Shown: piece by piece, positions 11,850-23,159 of the stretch | Numbering within the stretch: the stretch's first letter is position 1 | Layout: each line of letters opens with the position of its first letter | Source of the DNA: Cunninghamia lanceolata | Taxonomy: Eukaryota > Streptophyta > Pinopsida > Cupressales > Cupressaceae | Assembly (NCBI GenBank): GCA_027924645.1 | Contig: BSBN01000140.1 | Location: 14,762,501 to 14,826,500, forward strand | Direction of reading: 5' to 3' | Length of the DNA stretch: 64,000 nucleotides | Position numbers and translations under genes: made by a program | Notes under the pieces: generated by a model | What the model was told of the DNA's origin: nothing | Databases searched by the model: none | The model's input: only the letters and a program-made list of their open reading frames with translations

Positions 11850-13089
11850 TGTTGCAAGTATGAGCCTAACCAGTGTTGTCATTGATGTCAACATACTCTT
11901 GTTGTATTAATGATAAGGATTAGATGAACTATGTACTAAGGATATTGAGAAAATTAGTCTCAATCAGGAATAGTGAAGAACAATGAAGATAGTAAGGTAA
12001 AAGTCTAAGTTAGGATGAGGATCAGAGGATGTGGTTTAAAGGGTTTGTAGATATAAGTCTTAAAGTGATCCAGTAAAGATTTGAGAGGTCCACATGAAGA
12101 TCTGAAGAAGTTGTGGCCGCTCACATAAAACTGGTTCTAGCCAGTGTTTAGTGGTGATAGAGTGATACAGACAGGTCCGGTGAGATCCAGAAATGCATTA
12201 TCTTGTTCTGCAGATTTGAGGAAGTGTTAAGGAAGTCTTTGTGAAGTGTCAACTCAATTGGTTCATGGTTTGAAGGTCCGCAAGCATCTATTTCTTTGTA
12301 ACAGTGATGATAGACTATGTTCTTGAGTTTCTGGATGAAGGAGAGAAGGATTTTAGAAAGAAGATGAAGTGTGAATGTTCTTGGTGATTCATGCAAGCTT
12401 GTGGATGTCTTTGGATCGTGTCCAGTTCATGTTGGTGGTCCACATTGAAGTTGGAGCTTGCAATTGAAGAATAACTTCTGGATGATGATGTTCTTCCTGA
12501 GACTGGCTGACCGGATGAGTTACACATCCTACGGATGTTCTTGTTGATGTTTGCTGACTTAGATGATTATTCCTAAGTTGATGTCTTGTATAAATAAGGG
12601 ATTGTAAAGTCATTTCAAAGTGTGTCTTGTTGAGATGAGTGTGTGGTAGCAAGGAGGAGAGTGAAAGGCAGAGCAGAAGTATTGGGCTTAAATGGAACTA
12701 ACTCAAGCATGGTGAAGATGCTATTTTCCAGTTCAAGTATGTGATACTTATTCTTTTGTAGACAGTGTGTCTCTTGTAAGCAGTGGGCCTATTGTGAGCA
12801 GTGTGCTCAGGCAGTGAACCCTAATTGGCATGTGCCATTTTGTTCTTTCTATTCTTCTAATAGAGAATACAATCTTGGGTTAATCACCCCATGGTTTTTC
12901 CCTTAACCAGGTTTTCCACGTCAAAATCTTGGTGTCTTATGTGTTGATGTGTTTCTGCACTTGATTGAATGCATTATGTTTCCATGATTGATTTATTGAT
13001 ATGCTAAGAAGGTTTTAAGTTTGTAGTTGGAAAGAAGTTTTTGACAACTGATTCACTTCCCCTCTCAGTTGTCTATCCTAAATCTAACA
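11850..13089 (+). repeat. E1 5' LTR
   Basis: 1,240 bp from TGTTGCAAGTATG to ...CTAACA, next to the primer site. It carries a TATA-like TATAAATAAGGG at 12,589. Downstream is the conserved block around 12,860-12,950 ('cttgggttaatcacccc', 'ccttaaccaggttttccacg') that is also present in the LTRs of B, C and D. Confidence 0.95.
12589..12600 (+). promoter_or_regulatory. TATA-box candidate in E1 5' LTR
   Basis: TATAAATAAGGG, about 500 bp before the LTR end. The 3' LTR has the identical string at 18,375-18,386, so the core has been conserved while the LTRs diverged. Confidence 0.65.
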
Positions 13090-13091
13090 AT

Positions 13092-13104
13092 TGGTATCAG
13101 AGCC
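13092..13104 (+). other. E1 primer-binding site (initiator Met-tRNA)
   Basis: TGGTATCAGAGCC, two bases after the LTR end. It is complementary to the 3' end of plant initiator tRNA-Met, the usual primer of copia elements. Confidence 0.93.
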
Positions 13105-13146
13105 AAGTTCCTCTAAAAGGAGCTTAACCACTTGAGGAGATCTAGG

Positions 13147-16100
13147 ATGTCGTCCTACAAGAAGGATAGTCTGAAGTTTGATGGAACCAATTTTAATCTT
13201 TGGAAAAGTCACATGAAATGTCACTTGCAATGTATGGGAATGCAATACTGGAACATAGCCTCAACAAAGTATACTCCTCCTCAGGGTGGTCTGAAATCCC
13301 CAAATGAAATCATAGATGCTGGAAACAATCTGTGGACTATAGAAGCTCTTCTAAGTGCACTATTTGATTCAGAGCTTTCAAATGTTGTTGACCTACCAAC
13401 TACTTTTGAGATTTGGAAAAAATTGGAACTTCTGCATGAAGGAGACAAGTATGTTAAATATGCAAGGTTACAAAGTCTGAAAGGGAAATTTGAAAATATG
13501 AAGATGAGAGATGATGAAAATATTACTACTTTTATGCCAAGAGTAAATGAGATTGTTTGTGGAATTAGAAATGTTGGTGGAGTCTTGGATGAAGATGAGA
13601 TTGTTGGAAAAATTCTCAGATCCCTTCCTTCTTATTATAAAATCAAGGCTGCTGCCATTGAAGAATTCAGAGCCCATACAACTGTCACAAGAGATCAATT
13701 GGCTAGTAAATTGGCTGCATTTGAAATGACCGAGTTTGGAGATGCCCCTCCTAAGACTGAATTTGCATTCAAATCCAGTGCCTCTGTGAAAGGTAAACAA
13801 ATGTTTGATCTAGGAGAGAACCCTTTAAGGAAATTCTCATGGTATGAAAAAGCAAGAAAAGACCTAGAAGAAGAGGAAGCAAAAACTGCTCAACTTGAAG
13901 CCCTTATTGCAAAAAGACTTCCAAGAGGATGCAGTAAGTATGAAGGAAAATTGCCTTTTAAGTGTTTTAACTGCAATAAGATTGGTCATTTTTGCTCAAA
14001 GTGTCTGGAAAGATTTTCAAGGCCAAATCCTAACAGATCAAGGTTCAAAAAGAACTGTTACTATGTTCATGAGGAAGATGATAATGAAGGAGTAACAGAT
14101 GATGAATCAGAGACAGGAGACAAATCTGGAAGTGACTGGGTGTTCATTGCCATCAAGGAAGAAGATCCAATGCCCTCTGAATTTGTCAATCGTAAAGTTG
14201 TAGAAAGAGCTCTGGCTGCCCAAGTTGAAGAAACAGATGATTGGGTCATTGACAGTGGATGCTCTCACCATATGACAGGTGACAAAAATAAGTTCATAGA
14301 TTTGGAAAGGTATGAAGAAGTGGTAAAATTCGGTGATAATTCTGCTGGTAGAATCAAAGGTAGAGGAACTATTTATTTTGATGGAAGGAACAAAACTAGT
14401 AATTTACTGTATGTTGAAGGATTGAAGCACAATCTTCTCAGTGTTGGACAGTTGGTGGACAAAGCCTATGATCTCAAATTCGAGAATGGGAAATGCAAGA
14501 TCTTTGAGAGTTCCAGAGCAAAGATTGCATCCAGTACCCAAACAAAAGGTAACATCTTCCATTTAGTTGGTACTGGTAAAAGTTGTTTATTTGTTCAAAT
14601 TGATCAGAGTTGGTTATGGCATAGGAGAATGTGTCATGTGAATTTTGATAATATCAACAAGATAAGCAATACTCAGGCTGTAAGAGATCTTCCAAAATTG
14701 GTGAAGCCTACAAATAGTTTGTGCAAGGAATGTCAGTTGGGAAAACAAAGTAGAGTCTCATTCAAAAGCAAGGAGCAATCTTCTACCGGAGTATTAGATT
14801 TAGTTCATACTAATTTATGTGGTCCGGTAAGAATCAGGAGTGTGCAAGGTGATAGATACTTCATGTTACTAATTGATGACTATTCCCAGATGATGTGGGT
14901 AACCTTTCTGAAAGAAAAATCAGAAGCTCTTGAGAAATTCAAAATATTCAAGGCTATGGTAGAGAATGAAATTGGATTAAAATTGAAATGTCTAAGGTCT
15001 AATAGAGGTGGAGAATTCACATCTGGTGAGTTCATAGATTTTTGTGAGAAACATGGAATTAAGAGATAGTTGTCTACTCCTAGGACTCCACAGCAAAATG
15101 GAGTAGTTGAGAGAAAGAACCGGACCATCCAGGAAGAATCTAGGACCATGATGATGGAAGCAAATGTTCCTCAGATCTATTGGAGAGAAGCTGTCAGCAC
15201 TGCAGTCTATACTCTCAATCGAGTACAAATTAGAAGCAATACTGGTAAGACTCCTTATGAACTTTGGTTTGGCATCACTCCTACTATGAGGTATTTCAGA
15301 GTCTTTGGTAGCAAGTGTTACATTAAAAGAGGTGAAGATCTACGCAAGTTTGATGCTAGAAGTGATGAAGGAATATTCTTGGGTTACTCTACTCAAAGCA
15401 AAGCATACCGGTGTTATAACAAGAGACTGAGAAAGATTATAGAAAGTACAAATGTGAAGGTTGATGAAGGAATTGAAAAACCCTCAAGGTTTTATGAATA
15501 TGATGAAGATGATCATAATGGTGTTCTGATTCAAGGAGCCCAAGCCTCTTCTGAAAAATAGATTCAAACTGATCCGGTAAATTAGGAAGAAGAGATGAGT
15601 TTTAATGAGCCTGATCAAGAATTAGAAGTGCAAGAAACTCCCAAAGTTCCAAGGTATGTAAGACTGAACCACTCTAAAGATTAGATCATAGGTGACAAAA
15701 GAAAAGGTGTACAAACTAGAAGGAAAATTTCTCAAAATTCAGATGAGTATTGTCTGATTTCAAAGATTGAACCTAAGACAGTAGATGAAGCCTACAATGA
15801 TGAAAACTAGACTAAAGTAATGGAGGAAGAGCTGATGTAAATTAAGAAAAATCACAATTGGGATCTTCTTCCCAGACCTAGAAACAAGAATATGTTTGGA
15901 ACCAAATGGGTCTTCAGGAACAAACTAAATGAAGTTGGTGAAGTAATCAGAAATAAAGCCAGATTGGTTTGCAAGGGCTATTCTCAAATAGAAGGAGTTG
16001 AATTTGAAGAATCTTTTGCTCCGGTGGCAAGAATTGAAGCAGTCAGATTATTTCTTTCTTTTACTTCTTTCAAGGATTTCAAGGTATATCAGATGGATGT

Positions 16101-17305
16101 CAAGTCTGTCTTCCTGAATGGTGACTTGGAAGAAGAAGTGTATATTGAGAAACTAGATGGATTTCAATTGTCCGATTATGGTGATATGGTCTGCAAGTTG
16201 AAGAAGGTACTGTATGGACTGAAGCAAGCCCCAAGAGCTTGGTATGAAAGATTGGATAAGCATCTTTTGAAGATTGGTTTCAACAAAGGTACTACTGACA
16301 GTAATTTGTATTTCAAAATTGATCATGAGAACATCTTGATTGTTGAAGTGTTTGTTGATGATATCATCTTTGGAGGAAGAGATAGTATGTGTAAAACCTT
16401 TGCAAATCAAATGAAAAGTTAATTTGAGATGTCCATGCTTGGGGAAATGAATTTCTTCTTGGGTCTACAAATCACTCAAACAAAGAAAGGAATTTTCATT
16501 TCTCAGACCAAATATGTGAAAGAATTGTTGAAGAAATTTGGGATGGAAGATTCAAAACCAATGAATACTCCCATGGAAACTGGATGTAAATTGAGCAAAG
16601 ATGATGACTCTCCTAAGGCTGATCAGAAAAAGTATAGGTCAATGATTGGAGGACTGTTGTATCTTACTCAAACTAGACCAGACATTATGCAAGTTGTTGG
16701 TCTTGTTGCTAGATTCTAGACTGATCCTAGAGGATCTCATGTCATGGCAATCAAGAGGATTTTTAGATATCTAAAAGGGATAGTTGAGTATGGTCTATGG
16801 TATCCTAGAGATCATGATTTCTCTCTTCATGCATATACTGATGTAGATTGGGTAGGAGATGTGGATGACCAGAAGAGTACTTGTGGTGGAGCATTCTTTT
16901 TGGGGAAGAGATTGGTTTCTTGGCTGAGCAAGAAATAAGAGGCAATATCTCTGTCCACTACAGAAGCAGAATATATTGCAGCAGCAAGTAGTTGCACTCA
17001 AATTTTGTGGATGAAGCAAATGCTAAGAGACATAAGAGTGGAGTATGAGGAGCCTATCACAATTTTCTGTGATAATTCAAGTGCAATAAATATATCTAAG
17101 AATCCGGTGTTGCATTCAAAGACTAAACATATATCCATCAAGTTTCACTTTTTGAGAGAGCAAGTGAACAACAATGAAGTTAGGTTGGAGTTTGTGCCTT
17201 CCAAGGATCAGATTGCAGACATCTTTACTAAACCTCTACCTAAGGACTCTTTTGAGTATTCTTAGGGAGAAGTTAGGGGTTATTGCCCCTCGGGTGATGA
17301 ACTAG
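13147..17305 (+). pseudogene. E1 copia gag-pol polyprotein, broken
   Basis: A single frame of about 1,386 codons from ATG 13,147. It encodes Gag (FNLWKSHMKCHLQCMGMQYW; zinc knuckle CFNCNKIGHFCSKC), protease (WVIDSGCSHHM), the GAG-pre-integrase region (LWHRRMCHVNF), integrase, reverse transcriptase ([34 protein letters not shown]) and RNase H (AYTDVDW, STTEAEYIA). I count nine in-frame stops (about six TAG, three TAA), the first after integrase codon GIKR. One extra base near 17,262 shifts the frame before the end LGVIAPRVMN. Two catalytic Asp codons of integrase are now Asn (HTNLCGP for HTDLCGP; RSNRGGEF for RSDRGGEF), both G-to-A changes. The protease DSG and RT FVDD cores survive. The element is autonomous in design but cannot now work. 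Confidence 0.95.
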
Positions 17306-17624
17306 AGAACACTGATGTGCATCAATCCGATGGATATCATAGTCATATCTTATGGTCCGGATTGATGATTAGGAGCTGCTACTCAGGGGGAGCAGCTGGT
17401 ATGACTCTGAAGTGGTGTAATTGCAAGTATGTGCCCTTTGCCATTGATGTCAAAATGCGAGAGAAGCATGTTAAAAACAAGTGGTTACTGATCAAAAGTA
17501 GAGTAGGAAAGGAAAAGAAGACATGTGAATGGTTGTTACTGATAGGGGGAGTTGTGACAGTAAGGAGAAGTTCTTGTCTTGATGGTCAAAACATTTTTTC
17601 ACATCATATATTTACATCAATGAC
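17306..17624 (+). other. E1 3' untranslated region
   Basis: The region between the pol stop and the polypurine tract. It contains CTCAGGGGGAG at about 17,392-17,402, the same motif that separates ORF1 and ORF2 in B and C. A short frame here (17,317-17,697) crosses into the LTR and is not a gene. Confidence 0.7.
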
Positions 17625-17636
17625 AAAGGGGGAGAT
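17625..17636 (+). other. E1 polypurine tract
   Basis: AAAGGGGGAGAT, immediately before the 3' LTR start. It primes plus-strand DNA synthesis. The same tract precedes the 3' LTRs of B, C and D. Confidence 0.92.
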
Positions 17637-18875
17637 TGTTACAAGTATGGGCCTAACTGGTGTTTTCATTGATGTTAACATACTCCTGTTGCATTAATGA
17701 TAAGGATTGGATGAATTATGTGTTGAGGATATTGAGAAAATTAGTCTCAATTAGGAAGAGTGAAGAACAATGATGATAGTAAGGTAAAAGTCCAAGTTAG
17801 GATGAGGATCAGAGGATATGATTTAAAGGGTTTGTAGATATGAGTCTTAAAGTGATCCAATAAAGATTTGAGAGGTCCATATGAAGATCTAAAGAAGTTG
17901 TGGCTGCTCAAGTAAAACCGGTTCCGACAGGTGTTCAGTGGTGACAGAGTGATACAGACAGGTCCAGTGAGATTCGGAAATGCATTATTCTATTCTGCAG
18001 ATTTGAAGAAGTGTTAAGGAAGTCTTTGTGAAGTGTCAAATTGATTGGTTCATGGTTGGAAGGTATGTAAGCATCTATTTCTTTGTAACAATGCTGACAG
18101 ACTGTGTTCTTGAGTTTCTGGATGAAGGAGAGAAGGATTTCAGTAAGCAGATGAAGTGTGGATGTTCTTGTGATTCAGGAAATCTTGTGGAGGTCTTTAG
18201 ATCATGTCCAGTTCATGTTGGTGATCCACATTGAAGTTGGATCTCGCAATTGAAGAATAACTTCCAGATGATGATGTTCTTCCTGAGACTGGCTGACCGG
18301 ATGAGTTACACATCCTGCGGATGTTCTTGTTGATGTTTGCTGACTTAGATGATTATTCCTAAGTCAATGTCTTGTATAAATAAGGGATTGTAAAGTCATT
18401 TCAAAGTGTGTCTTGTTGAGATGAGTGTGTGGTAGCAAGGAGGAGAGCGAAAGGCAGAGCAGAAGTATTGGGCTTAAATGGAATTGACTCAAGCATGGTG
18501 AAGATGCTATTTTCTAGTTCAAGTATGTGATACTTATTCTTTTGTAGATAGTGTGTCTCTTGTAGGAAGTGGACCTCTTGTGAGTAGTGTGCTCGGGCAG
18601 TGAGCCCTAATTGGCATGTGTCATTTTGTTCTTTCTATTCTTCTAATAGAGAATACAATCTTGGGTTAATCACCCTGTGGCTTTTCCCTTAATCAGGTTT
18701 TCCATGTCAAAATCTTGGTGTCTTATGTGTTGATGTGTTTCTGCTCTTGATTGAATGCATTATGTTTCCATGATTGATTTATTGATATTCTAAGAAGATT
18801 TTAAGTGTGTAGTGGGGAAGAAAGTTTTGACAACTAATTCACTCCCCTTCTTAGTTGTCTATCCTGAATCTAACA
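17637..18875 (+). repeat. E1 3' LTR
   Basis: 1,239 bp from TGTTACAAGTATGGG to ...CTAACA, followed by the TSD CAGTG. It is the partner of 11,850-13,089. Confidence 0.95.
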
Positions 18876-20330
18876 CAGTGTGCAGATAATGGATCATATC
18901 ATGCACCCAACTTGTAAGGGGGTTTAGGATAGTAGTTGTTTCATTGTTTTGAAGCACTGTCTCAGCTTCTCCTTCAAGATCCTTGCTATATTTTTTATTT
19001 TCTACAAACTATTCACACAGTCTTTTTCCTCGGACCAGCTTGATGACTTTAATTTGGATGTCATATTCCATGACCTTGGTTATCCACCCTGCTCTCTTAT
19101 CACTTAAATCCTTACTGAGTAAAAATTCTTTCACTATGGGGTGAGCAACCATTGACTGAATTCTATTATTTGAAAGCATATGTTTGAACTTCTTTAGGCT
19201 CCTAATAACAACTAATACATGCTTTTCAACAAAAGAATATCTTACCTCATAGTTATGTAGATCTTGGCTGAAAAATGCCATAGGCTATTCCATTCCTTCA
19301 TTGTTCTACTGACAAAGCATAGTTGATATAGTATCCACATTGCCAAATGCATATAAAATGAAGTCTTTATCAAAATTTGGATTTCTTAGAGTGGGAGCAG
19401 CAGCAAGTACCTCCTTTATTTCTTCAAAGCTTTTCTTTCCTTCTTTGGTCCAGATGAAAGGAATATTCTTTTTCAGCATTACTCTAAGAGGTTGTAAAAG
19501 TGCTTCTATGTTAGGAATAAACCTTCTTACAAAGTTAATTCTTCCTAGAAATATCTGTAAGCCTTTCTTATGTGGAGGAAGAGGTAATGCTAATATTGCA
19601 GTGATTCTTTTAGGATCAATTGATACTCTATCTTTAGACACTATGTGTCCCAACAATCTGCCCTCATGAATAAAGAAAATACTATTCTTTGGGTTTAGTG
19701 ATACCCAAAATTCTCTACATCTCTCAAAAATTAGTCTTAAATGATGAAAATGATCCTCATCTTTTTTAGAAAAAATAGTCACATAATCTAAGTATACAAG
19801 CACAAATTTATTAATCAGACCTTGAAAGGCCATGTCGATTGCTCTCTAAATGTTTCTCCTACATTTGATAAGCCAAATTGCATCTTTCTATATGCTAGTG
19901 TGCCCCATCTTGTAGTAAAAGTTTTCTTGTACTGATCTTTTTCTTTTACAAGAATTTACTTATAACCTGAATAACCATCCAATAAAGAGATTTTTTTGAT
20001 CTAGAAACAACTTGCAATATCTGTTCCATGGATGGTAAAGGATAATGATCTTTTAAAGATGCTCTATTTAAGTCATGGAAATCAATGCATAATCTAATTT
20101 CTCCATTCTTTTTTCTGACAGGAACCAAGTTAGAAACCCATGAAGTATGTTTGATAGGAAAAATTATATTACCTTCAATGAGTTTATTGAGTTCTATCTT
20201 CATAAGCACTTCCAGCTTAGGATTTATTGGACAGGTTTTGCCTTGGGTTCAAGTTCTATGGTATGCTGAGCTAACTCTGGGTTGCAACCTTTCAGATCTC
20301 CATATTCCCATGCAAATATGTCCCTAAACT
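18876..20330 (-). pseudogene. Gypsy-M reverse transcriptase and RNase H
   Basis: From high to low coordinates: RT fingers and palm (SWVSNLVPVRKKNGEIRLCID, DHYPLP, catalytic loop VYLDYVTIFS, LLGHIVSKDRVSIDP), then the connection (FLGRINFVRRFIPN) and RNase H (MAFFSQDL, HNYEVRYSFVEKHVL). The family motif YLDD is YLDY here, so the second catalytic Asp is lost. Around 19,830-20,330 the frame slips at least twice and several stops occur. The RNase H tail meets copia E1 at 18,876 and continues into the integrase at 11,849. Confidence 0.88.
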
Positions 20331-21210
20331 CTTAACAAAGTTGGATGAAGGCTTCTTGTTCCTCCTTTGTACATATCTTTCCCATCTTGAGTAACTTCCC
20401 TTTAAAGATCTCAATAGGTTCATACTGTTCCTGCTTCACTGATAAGCTAGCCTTGTCTTTTCTTACCTGATCATCAGTATTAAAGATAGATTCCAAGGTC
20501 ACTAAGCCCTTGGGTAGCTTGTTTGATCTTAACTGAAGTATTTGATCATCATATTGCTGCATAAATTTTTGTTGATTACCTGCAAAAAATTCAACTTCTT
20601 CTATTAAAAAATTTACAATTTGCTCATCACTATCAAACACTTACCAACTGACATTAGTGTCTGGGGCCGATGGTCTAACAACAACTTTGACATATAAAGG
20701 AGAGTGAATATTTTTCATTTCAGTGGGAATATCATATTCAGCTCCTATGGAAGCTAATTTGTCAACTTGCTTGTTATCAGTTCTAGGTACAAATATCAGA
20801 TTAAATGCATCAAATTCTTCTATCATTTCCCAAACTCTATTCTTGTATAATTTCAACAAGTCATTTTTTGTAGCAGCAAGGTTTCTAACTTGTTTAACCA
20901 CTAACTCACTATCTCCAAAATCTTTTAAACATTTGATTTTTCTTTTTCTTTCCCATTCTAGTCTGTGAACTAAAGCCTCATATTCAGCTAGGTTGTTAGA
21001 ACAGCTAAAAGCAAATCTAAAAGATGAATAATATTTCTCACCTGTGGGAGAAACTAAAATAGCCCCTCCTCCAACAGCAATTGTACTTCTAGAACCATCA
21101 AAATAAAGTTGCCAAACATGATTTTCAGATTCAAAAGTATGTTGTTTTTCTTTCTTAATCAGATTTGGAATGATTGTATTCTTCTCTTGTATCATATACA
21201 CACCAAGGCC
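20331..21210 (-). pseudogene. Gypsy-M extra RNase H-like domain upstream of RT
   Basis: The domain at 21,110-20,710 reads LYFDGSRSTIAVGGG, NLAEYEALVHRL, FGDSELVVKQV and DKLASIGAE. These match the Asp-Glu-Asp-Asp landmarks of a second, archaeal-type RNase H. A linker with no recognised motif follows (20,640-20,332) and then RT. In the better known Tat elements this domain follows the first RNase H; here it lies between protease and RT. The coding segment 21,201-20,641 is open throughout. Its upstream end joins the protease region across the solo LTR insertion. Confidence 0.8.
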
Positions 21211-21772
21211 TGTTGTTATATGGAGCCTAATCAGACTCGGAGGTTATATTTACCCCACTTTTATCGGCACAGTTTCCCCCCAAATTCCTACAGGGTCAAG
21301 GGGTAGCACCCCTTGTGGGGTCCAGGGGCGGCACCCCTGGCGCGTTCCCTGTCGCGATATAGGGTGGGGTTGAGGGGCAGTGCCCCCGTGGGGGCTCGGG
21401 GGCAACGCCCCCGAAAACTCACACGGTTTTTTATTATTTTATAATGCACCGGGAGTTAATTTTTTCATTGACTGACATAAGAAAACCCTATTTTGTAACC
21501 GACAAAAAGCTTGATAAAAAGTGGCTAAGGGTTAGGGTTTTGATATTGTATTGTAGCATTTTGCAGCGGTATTGAGTTGCAGGGATTGTTGATTGTAATC
21601 GGTTTGATTTACTGGATAATAATATTGGACTCTCTGTTTGGTGGATGTAGCCCGAGTTTGGGTGAACCACATTAAAAATTGTCTCTCGCTATTATTATTT
21701 CTGTGTATTTCCATTTCTCTGTTTACTCTTTATTTGCATTTAATTGACATCTTCTGCCGGCTAACCCTAACA
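21211..21772. mobile_element. 562-bp solo LTR with TSD AGGCC
   Basis: It starts TGTTGTTATATGG, ends CCCTAACA, and is flanked by perfect AGGCC duplications (21,206-21,210 and 21,773-21,777). Removing it together with one TSD copy restores the Gypsy-M frame. It is much more GC-rich than its surroundings between 21,290 and 21,415, where four G-run/C-run hairpins occur. No internal region is present, so it is probably the product of LTR-LTR recombination. The family is not recognised; no other copy is in the window. Confidence 0.88.
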
Positions 21773-22909
21773 AGGCCTACTTCATCCATTTGCTCAAAAG
21801 GATCTATTTCATGGTTCTCTGCTACCCATTGATCTAGAACCGTATCTGGAATTCCTTCTAAAGGTGTGCTTGGGTCTTGAACATGAATCAAATCTTCTTG
21901 ATCAAAAATGGAAAGGTTGGCATTTATTGAGCTGGGTGTGTAAGGTTCAAGGTGATCTTTGGCTAATGGCTCAGATTTGATTGTAACCTTGGTTCCATAT
22001 CTAGTTCTGAAGAATAAATGTGTCCAATCAAATGATAAATATCCCCCTAACATTGCTATAAAATCTCTAGCTAAGCAAATAGAGAAGGTAGGTGGCAGAT
22101 CAATGACATAAATGTCTTGATATATAACAAAATTTGGACAGACATGCAAACTAAGGCCTAAATTTTTTAACATTCCAACTATACTAACCTTAGTTCCATC
22201 CATTTGTACAACACCTCTAACAACAGGCTCATGTTTCAGACCTAACTTATCAGCTAACTATTTTGGCATAATTGAGCTGCTAGCTCCCAAATCTATCATT
22301 CAATTATGTACTAAATAGTCACCTACAATCAAAGTGACATAAAATGGTGGAGGTTTGCCTGCTGGTTTAGGCTATTCTATTCTTTTTTCTACCTCATTTG
22401 CAATCATAACTTGAGTTTGATGTGTTTTTTGCACTTCATTTGACAAAGGTAACTGAGATAATGCATTTTGTAACAAATCATTTTGTCCTGGAATGTGTAA
22501 AGCATCTAAAATAGACATGCTTATTGTTGCTTTTTTCATATGATACAAAATATTAAAAGCAAGACCACTAACCTTTTGCTGTACTTTTGGCACAACAACT
22601 AATAGCTGGTCTTTAGCTAGCTATTTATTTTTTGTAGTCAGCTGTCTTGACAGAATATGTATATCTTTTGATGTAGAAGCTTGATTCTATTCATCCTGAG
22701 TTGTAGAAAGTATATTTTTACCTTTATCAGCTTGCTGTGGTATATTTCCAACTTGTTGTTTACCAGTATCAGCTTGCTGATTTACAGTTCTAGTGTGTTG
22801 TTGCAAGTCAATAGCTCTCTTTTTTGATCTTGTGTTTGCTGCAATATTAGTAAAAGATTGCTTTTGACCTGCCAACTGATTTACACCACAAAATTCATTA
22901 GCCTACTAT
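21773..22909 (-). pseudogene. Gypsy-M Gag end and aspartic protease
   Basis: A Gag C-terminal linker (SFTNIAANTRSKKRAI, Gln- and Lys-rich, 22,875-22,690) precedes a pepsin-like retroviral protease. The active-site region reads MIDLGASSSIMP where the family has DSG. The Ser-to-Leu change fits one C-to-T transition. Further protease-type sequence follows (VIDLPPTFSICLARDF, FDWTHLFF). Stops occur at several Gln or Trp positions. The 22,910 junction with element A cuts the gene, so Gag proper is not visible. Confidence 0.8.
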
Positions 22910-23159
22910 TGTGGTGCTCATAACACGCCCCATTTTAATTCTTAGCAAAATGAGGACCCCTACTGTGGCTGTGCCTTTTTGCTTGTGTGTGGGTTTGCTT
23001 GGTGGTAAAAGGGAAAAGGAGGCAAATGTTAAAAAACCTTGTTCAAAAAGTCAAAAAAATAGCATTAGGTACCACAATAGAATAGGAGGTGAATTCTTTG
23101 TCAAAAATGAATAGGGATTACTTTTTGAACCATTTAAAAATTCTCAATATTTTGCTAGA

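Larger units (their letters stand above)
11850..18875 (+). mobile_element. Complete Ty1/copia element 'E1'
   Basis: 7,026 bp, bounded by LTRs that start TGTT and end AACA. The 5-bp duplication CAGTG is perfect (11,845-11,849 and 18,876-18,880). The order is LTR, Met-tRNA primer site, one gag-pol frame, short 3' UTR with CTCAGGGGGAG, polypurine tract, LTR. It sits inside Gypsy-M pol, between the RNase H and integrase coding parts. By eye over about 400 bp the two LTRs differ at roughly 35-40 positions, mostly transitions, so the insertion is old. No env-like ORF follows pol. Confidence 0.96.
10631..22909 (-). mobile_element. Ty3/gypsy element 'Gypsy-M', 5' part missing, interrupted twice
   Basis: The minus-strand domain order is protease, RNase H-like domain, reverse transcriptase, RNase H, integrase. 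Gag is cut off at 22,909, where element A begins. After removing copia E1 (with one TSD copy, 7,031 bp) and the solo LTR (567 bp), the coding remnant is about 4.7 kb. The reading frame continues across both insertion points, so both inserts are clean later events. The rest of Gypsy-M should resume beyond the far end of element A, outside this window. Confidence 0.85.

Noticed and set aside
12148..12652. Three overlapping minus-strand ORFs
   Set aside because: They lie wholly in the 5' LTR of copia E1, antisense, with no protein features.
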